NCBI GenBank assembly: GCA_023091665.1
Contig: JALJCQ010000009.1
Coordinates: 3,224,001-3,288,000 of the forward strand
Origin: Pythium myriotylum
Lineage: Eukaryota > Oomycota > Peronosporomycetes > Pythiales > Pythiaceae
Length of the DNA: 64,000 bases
Reading direction: 5' to 3'
Below the pieces are notes generated by a model. That model was not told the DNA's origin, searched no databases, and saw only the letters and a list, made by a program, of their open reading frames with translations. The first letter of the stretch is position 1. Every line of letters begins with the position of its first letter. The translations under genes were made by a program, and so were the position numbers. Below are positions 59,861 through 64,000 of this stretch, piece by piece.

Positions 59861-61996
59861 CTAGATAGCACGACGCTTCTTGGCGTCGTGCTTCATGATC
59901 TGCTTGACCACGTGCGTGCGAGCAGCCTGCACCTCACGGGCACCCTTGAGCACCTTGCCCTGGACTTTACGGCTCTTCTTGATCATCATAAAGTGCTTCA
60001 GACGCTTCTTCTCCGTGTTGGTCGTACCGCCGCCGTGGCGCTTCTTCTTCCAGTCCTCACGGCCTTCCAGCACGCTGCGCAGACGCTCTTCCTGGGTCAT
60101 GCGCTTCTTCTTCGAGTAGCCTTCGAGATCCTCAGGCGCCACCTTGGTCATCTGCACCTCGTTCTTCGCGGCCATGGCTGCAGCGGCCGCCTCGTCCGCC
60201 TTCTTCCGCTTGCGTCGCATCTTCGGGTCCTTGAGCTCGGCCTCGCGCTCTTTCTTGAGCATCTCAATGCGCTCGAAATCCTTGGGTGTGAGGATACGGC
60301 GAGCACTGATCCGCTCGCTTTGGGGCTTCTGCGCGATCTCTTTGACCTTGTCGTCGTCCTCTTCTTCTTCTTCTTCTCCTTCGCCTTCCTCGTCGTCACT
60401 CGCTGGACCCGGGCCGTTGTCTTCGCCATCCGACTCGACATCGACCCACTCGCCCTCGGAATCGTCCTCCGACTCGGACGACGCGACCTCCCAGCCATCC
60501 TGGTTCTCTTCGCCGTCGAAACGGCCAGCAGCCTCGGCGGCCTCAAGCAAGTCGGCGCCGTCAACGCCTTCGGCAGCGACGAGCTCACCAAACTGCTTCG
60601 GTCGTGCTGTCTCGACATGGTGCTTGCCTCGGTCCTTCTTTTTGAGAAGCGCTGGGTGGATCTCGCGGATGAGGTTGAGCACGCCACGAGCAGCCATCAC
60701 GATCGTCTTGTCGCGCATGCGGTTGTACATGATCAGGTCCTGGATGAGCGCATCCATGTCCTCGCACTCAAGAACGAGCGGTACACGGCGGAAGATCTCG
60801 CGCAGCGCATTAATTCCGACGGCGATGACTTCGGACGAACAGCGTTCGGTGACGAAGTTGTTGGCGATACTCTTAATGACTGGCAGCAACTCCTCCGGAG
60901 GGAGCTCGTCGTGGCACGACTGCACAAGGTACGCGAGGATCTGGGTCACATTCTGCTGATGCGACTGCAAGTATCGCTGCAGCAACGGGTACAGCGGCAG
61001 CAGCACGAGCTTGTGGAAGCCGACGATGCGCCCGATAAAGTTCATCATGAGCAGCTTGACTTCAAAGCGCTCGGTGCAGCCCTTGAGCACCTTCAGTTGC
61101 TTCTCCGCGACGCCCAACGGATCGTTGAGCAGCTCAATCGCTGGGAAGGTCGGCGTGAAGTTGAGGTCGCGGTTGCGCGCTCGCTTGTTCTTCTTGAGCG
61201 CCTTGACCGTATCACGCTGGCGCTTCTTGGTCTTCTTCGAGTGGTTGTGGTAGTCGACCTCGACAGTCTTGCTCTTTTCCTGCTTCTCTTTCTCTTCTTC
61301 CTCGAGAATGTCGTCGTCGATGCCAAGGAAGAAGTTGATGGCCATCACGAGCAGCTTGGTGTTCTTGCTCAGACACGCCGTGGCGATCACGTTGGCCGTG
61401 CGCGTGTCGTGCCACACCTTTCGCTTGAAGAGATCGACGAGCACCTGCAGCGACTTGACTGCGGCGACTTCGTTCTCGTCCTGGAGCATGTCAAAGAGAA
61501 AGTTCTGCAGCGCTTTGTTCACCTTGATGTTTTTGCTCACGGCGTTGAGCTGTCGAATGTCCGAGACAATGTGGTTGTAGAGCAGCTCACGGAGCCGCTT
61601 GTCCGGGCAGCGGAAGAGCTCGAAGAAGAGCTTGAGCACGGTGATCGGGTCGATGAGTCCGCGGTTGCGCATGAGCATGAGCGCCTGCACGAGCGTGCGG
61701 CGCAAGTCTTGCTCGAGCACGAGGTAGTTGTCGCGCAGCAGCTTCATGAGCTGGTTCGGGAACTCGGCCATCTCCGCGAGGTAGCACTTGGCCACGTGGC
61801 TCAAAAACGACACGAGCGCGCCAAAGTGGGCCGACTCTTTCGTGGGCTGCAGCTCAAAGAGCTGGTACTCGCTCTCGTAGTGGCGCAGCTGCATGAGGAA
61901 CTCCGACTTGTAGCCGTCCGGGTCGCGCTTGACCATGTTCTGCAGCTGCGGCAGCTTGCCGATCACATCGGGACGCGACGCGTTCACGGCCGCCAT
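59861..61996 (-). CDS. SDA1: SDA1 homologue, 60S ribosome biogenesis factor
   Basis: The product has 711 aa from ATG 61996 (MAAVNASRPDVIGKLPQLQN). The N-terminal helical region has DPDGYKSEFLMQLRHYESEY, FLSHVAKCYLAEMAEFPNQL and DLRRTLVQALMLMRNRGLID, the NUC130/SDA1 signature. RARNRDLNFTPTFPAIELLN with DP follows. The middle is acidic (EGEEEEEEDDDK) and the end highly basic: GYSKKKRMTQEERLRSVLEG, KKRHGGGTTNTEKKRLKHFM, and HDAKKRRAI. SDA1 works in the nucleolus in maturation and export of pre-60S subunits. It is intronless and divergent from PEX10 with 309 bp between start codons. Confidence 0.95.
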   Translation of the reverse strand: MAAVNASRPDVIGKLPQLQNMVKRDPDGYKSEFLMQLRHYESEYQLFELQPTKESAHFGALVSFLSHVAKCYLAEMAEFPNQLMKLLRDNYLVLEQDLRRTLVQALMLMRNRGLIDPITVLKLFFELFRCPDKRLRELLYNHIVSDIRQLNAVSKNIKVNKALQNFLFDMLQDENEVAAVKSLQVLVDLFKRKVWHDTRTANVIATACLSKNTKLLVMAINFFLGIDDDILEEEEKEKQEKSKTVEVDYHNHSKKTKKRQRDTVKALKKNKRARNRDLNFTPTFPAIELLNDPLGVAEKQLKVLKGCTERFEVKLLMMNFIGRIVGFHKLVLLPLYPLLQRYLQSHQQNVTQILAYLVQSCHDELPPEELLPVIKSIANNFVTERCSSEVIAVGINALREIFRRVPLVLECEDMDALIQDLIMYNRMRDKTIVMAARGVLNLIREIHPALLKKKDRGKHHVETARPKQFGELVAAEGVDGADLLEAAEAAGRFDGEENQDGWEVASSESEDDSEGEWVDVESDGEDNGPGPASDDEEGEGEEEEEEDDDKVKEIAQKPQSERISARRILTPKDFERIEMLKKEREAELKDPKMRRKRKKADEAAAAAMAAKNEVQMTKVAPEDLEGYSKKKRMTQEERLRSVLEGREDWKKKRHGGGTTNTEKKRLKHFMMIKKSRKVQGKVLKGAREVQAARTHVVKQIMKHDAKKRRAI

Positions 61997-62305
61997 GGTG
62001 CGCAGCGGAGCGGAGCGGGTCGGCGACTGCCATGCCGAGAGACTCACCAACCATTTCGCCCCGAGCCCCTCTCAATACTGGCCCTCCTTTCTTGCCCTTC
62101 TGTACTAGTTAGTCTAGCTTGGTTGGCAGAGACAATTGTCCACAGTAAGTGCGCACTCAGCTTGTACTAGCTTAGTCTTGAGCGTATGGTGCTAATTTAC
62201 TGTTAAGTACGCTTGCAGCTTTAACGGCGAACTTAGTGAGGGTCGTGGAAGCTTCGTCAACATGGAGAGCTCGCCCACACGAGTATTGAGAAGGAAGGCG
62301 GAACC
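61997..62305. promoter_or_regulatory. Shared divergent promoter region SDA1/PEX10
   Basis: 309 bp between two start codons must serve both genes. Direct repeats of ctagtta/tagtcttg-like words occur near 62105-62175; no initiator match. Confidence 0.45.
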
Positions 62306-63482
62306 ATGGCGCCGTTCCCGGCGGCCGGCGCGTGCGTGGAGCTCATGCTCGCGGACAGAAAAGATGCAGTGTACGAAGGCGAGATCAAGAACCTGCTGCG
62401 CGAGCTGCTCGAGCGCTGCTGCGGCACGCACTTGCTCTCGCAGTTGCTGCCCGAGCTCACGTCGGCGTCCGCGCTGCTCTACTTCGTGCTCGTGCTGGGC
62501 CGCAAGAAGCCGCAGCAGACGCTCGGGGAAGAGTACTGTGACGTCATGCGCGTCGCGGCCGACGCGAAGGCGCCAGCGACGAGAAACGTGCCGTTTGCAC
62601 GCCACTTGGCGTGGCTCGCGATCGCCGTCTTGCCAAAGTACTTGGCCTCGCGATCGCAGACTGGATGGCTCAACCTCTCGCAGCTCACGTGGTCGCCACG
62701 CGAGCGCATGGCGCAGCAGCTACGTCAACGGCAGGCTGCAGCGGTCGCGACGAATGGAGACGGTGGAGTCCTGGCCCCCGTCGAGTCGAAGGCGCGGTCG
62801 CTGCTTTCGGGTGTCGACCGCCTGGTGGCTCGGCTCAAGGCACTCGCGGCTGTGATCGAGGAAAAGGCTATCCCGGCTGGATATGAATTCTCCATGGCGC
62901 ACCTGCAGGAGTGGTTCTCGCAGCTTCACTTGGCGGCGTTCTACGTGTCGGCTCGATTTCTTCACGTTGCCAAGCGCCTCGCCGGTATCGAGTACATGTT
63001 TGTGCGCAAGGACTTGCAGCCAGCACTCAACTTGTCGCTGCTCGTACGTGCCCATTTCGTCGTAGCTACGGTGGTAAGCTACGCTGCTAACAATGTTTTT
63101 TTTTTTTCCTTTTGCGTAGGGCTACCTAATGACCATCCGACTCGCGACGACCGCGATTGGTGAGCTGAGGCGTCTTCGCAAGATGCGGAAAGCGGAAGCC
63201 AAACTCAAGCACGACAGCGGCACTGCATCCCACGGACCGACGACTCGCGTGCCCACGGCGTTAAGCTCGAGTGTCGATTTGACTGTCAAGGACTCGGGCG
63301 TGCGGCCTAAGAAGTGCGCGCTGTGCCTTGGCGAGCGGACATCGCCCGCGACTACACCATGCGGCCACGTCTTTTGCTGGGAATGTATCGTCGGTTGGTG
63401 CCAAAAGAACAAACCCGAGTGTCCGATTTGCCGACAGGAGTCGCACCCACAGCAGATCAAGTGTATCTACAATTACAATTAA
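62306..63482 (+). CDS. PEX10: Peroxisome biogenesis factor 10 (RING E3 ligase)
   Basis: Exons 62306-63043 and 63120-63482 (76-nt intron ending in a T tract and gcgtag) encode 366 aa. The N-terminal Pex2/Pex10/Pex12 domain includes HLAAFYVSARFLHVAKRLAG with IEYMF, typical of the family's membrane-embedded part. The C3HC4 RING has Cys312, Cys315, Cys327, His329, Cys332, Cys335, Cys347 and Cys350 (CALCLGERTSPATTPCGHVF, then CWEC and CPICRQ). PEX10, with PEX2 and PEX12, forms the channel-ligase that ubiquitinates and recycles the import receptor PEX5. Its stop lies 21 bp from that of the next gene on the other strand. Confidence 0.93.
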
Positions 63483-63503
63483 GACATGTCGTGCAAAGCT
63501 CAC

Positions 63504-63951
63504 TCAGTTCTTTCGCCGCTTCTTCTTGTCCGAGTTCTTGGCTCCTTGTGCATTCGGACGCTTGGTCGGCGTGGTCTTCTTGTTGGCTTCGCTGGTCTCC
63601 TTCTTCACTTCGGCGTTCTCCTTCTTGCGTTGCTCCAGTGCGTCCGCGTAGACCTGGTCGCGACTCAGCGCGCTGTTCACAAAGCGCTGCGACGCCTCCT
63701 TGTCCAGCTTGAGCGTCGGCCCCTTGGCAAGCTCCTCCGTGTCCTTGATCTTCTTCACAAACGCCTTGACTCGGTCCTATATTCCCAGTGTCAATGCTCC
63801 GCCTCGTAGCCCTCCCAAGCTCAGCCCTCTCACTACTCACCAGCTCCTGCTTGACGTGGGTCTGGCGAATGTCCTTGGACGACACGCCCTGCGTCTTCAG
63901 GTACACATACAGGAGCGCATTGATCGAGTACGCTGTCGATTCATCGCCCAT
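63504..63951 (-). CDS. C1D/Rrp47 exosome cofactor, 5' end outside window
   Basis: Exon 63776-63504 and an upstream exon ending at 63841 are joined by a 64-nt intron. Together they read AYSINALLYVYLKTQGVSSK, then QELDRVKAFVKKIKDTEEL, ASQRFVNSAL, and a Lys-rich end KNSDKKKRRKN. This is the Sas10/C1D fold ('TLNSMFWVYLATQG...QELERIRVYM...ASRFVKNAL' in human C1D). C1D/Rrp47 binds the nuclear exosome nuclease Rrp6 and helps 3' processing of rRNA, snoRNA and snRNA. The frame stays open upstream of the ATG at 63951 to the window edge, and the family's first helices are missing, so one or more 5' exons lie beyond 64000. Confidence 0.8.
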
Positions 63952-64000
63952 CCCATCGTCAGCTCCGACCGCTCGGACCCAACCATTCGATCTACTGACC

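Noticed and set aside
59783..62170. Open frame of 795 codons antisense to SDA1
   Set aside because: Shadow of SDA1 codon usage; no recognisable domains, and SDA1 on the minus strand is unambiguous.

Overview
The window is nuclear DNA of an oomycete, probably from the Pythium/Globisporangium side. The grounds are a Crinkler (CRN) effector with the LxLYLAR variant of the LxLFLAK motif, a cluster of START-FYVE genes of the oomycete kind, short GT-AG introns (about 50-80 nt in most genes), and a perfect match to the oomycete initiator consensus at 11436-11451. Species is inferred, not proven.

Region 1 (1-5.6 kb) is accessory. A secreted chloroperoxidase/peroxygenase-type heme-thiolate peroxidase gene occurs twice in direct orientation, with one silent difference in 879 bp. 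Between the copies lie a complete CRN effector gene (1477-4011) and the beginning of a second CRN-like header gene that is cut off exactly at the duplication edge.

Region 2 (5.8-28.7 kb) is compact and mostly housekeeping: a BAG6/Scythe-like ubiquitin-like protein, a COG2907-type flavoprotein, a bacterial-type substrate-binding protein with a frameshift near its end, a six-exon CCR4/Angel-type nuclease, a DUF4833 protein, VPS45, proteasome subunit RPN2/PSMD1 (seven exons), a MOT1-type molybdate transporter, an unrecognised two-exon gene, an AAAP amino-acid permease and an MRS2/CorA magnesium channel. Several neighbours are divergent and share short promoter gaps.

Region 3 (29-54.3 kb) is an expanded accessory region: five cytochrome P450 genes and four START-FYVE genes plus a FYVE relic. 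Its centre is a large inverted repeat. Two arms of about 2.75 kb (33753-36507 and 40005-42747) each carry a full P450 gene, with only three base differences and one 12-nt indel noticed, around a 3.5-kb loop holding a START-FYVE gene and the relic. Decayed retroelement RNase H sequence lies at 51.7-52.1 kb.

Region 4 (54.3-57.3 kb) is repeat-rich. It has a duplicate of the SmB gene's promoter and start-codon region, a small antisense ORF of uncertain (possibly Uma2-like) family, and directly upstream of that ORF an array of long perfect inverted repeats (29-bp, 53-bp and 28-bp arms).

Region 5 (57.3-64 kb) returns to core genes: SmB, a Yippee-like protein, SDA1, PEX10 and a partial C1D/Rrp47 gene, tightly packed in convergent and divergent pairs. 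Exon coordinates were derived by hand from splice sites and reading frame; all complete models sum to a multiple of three.
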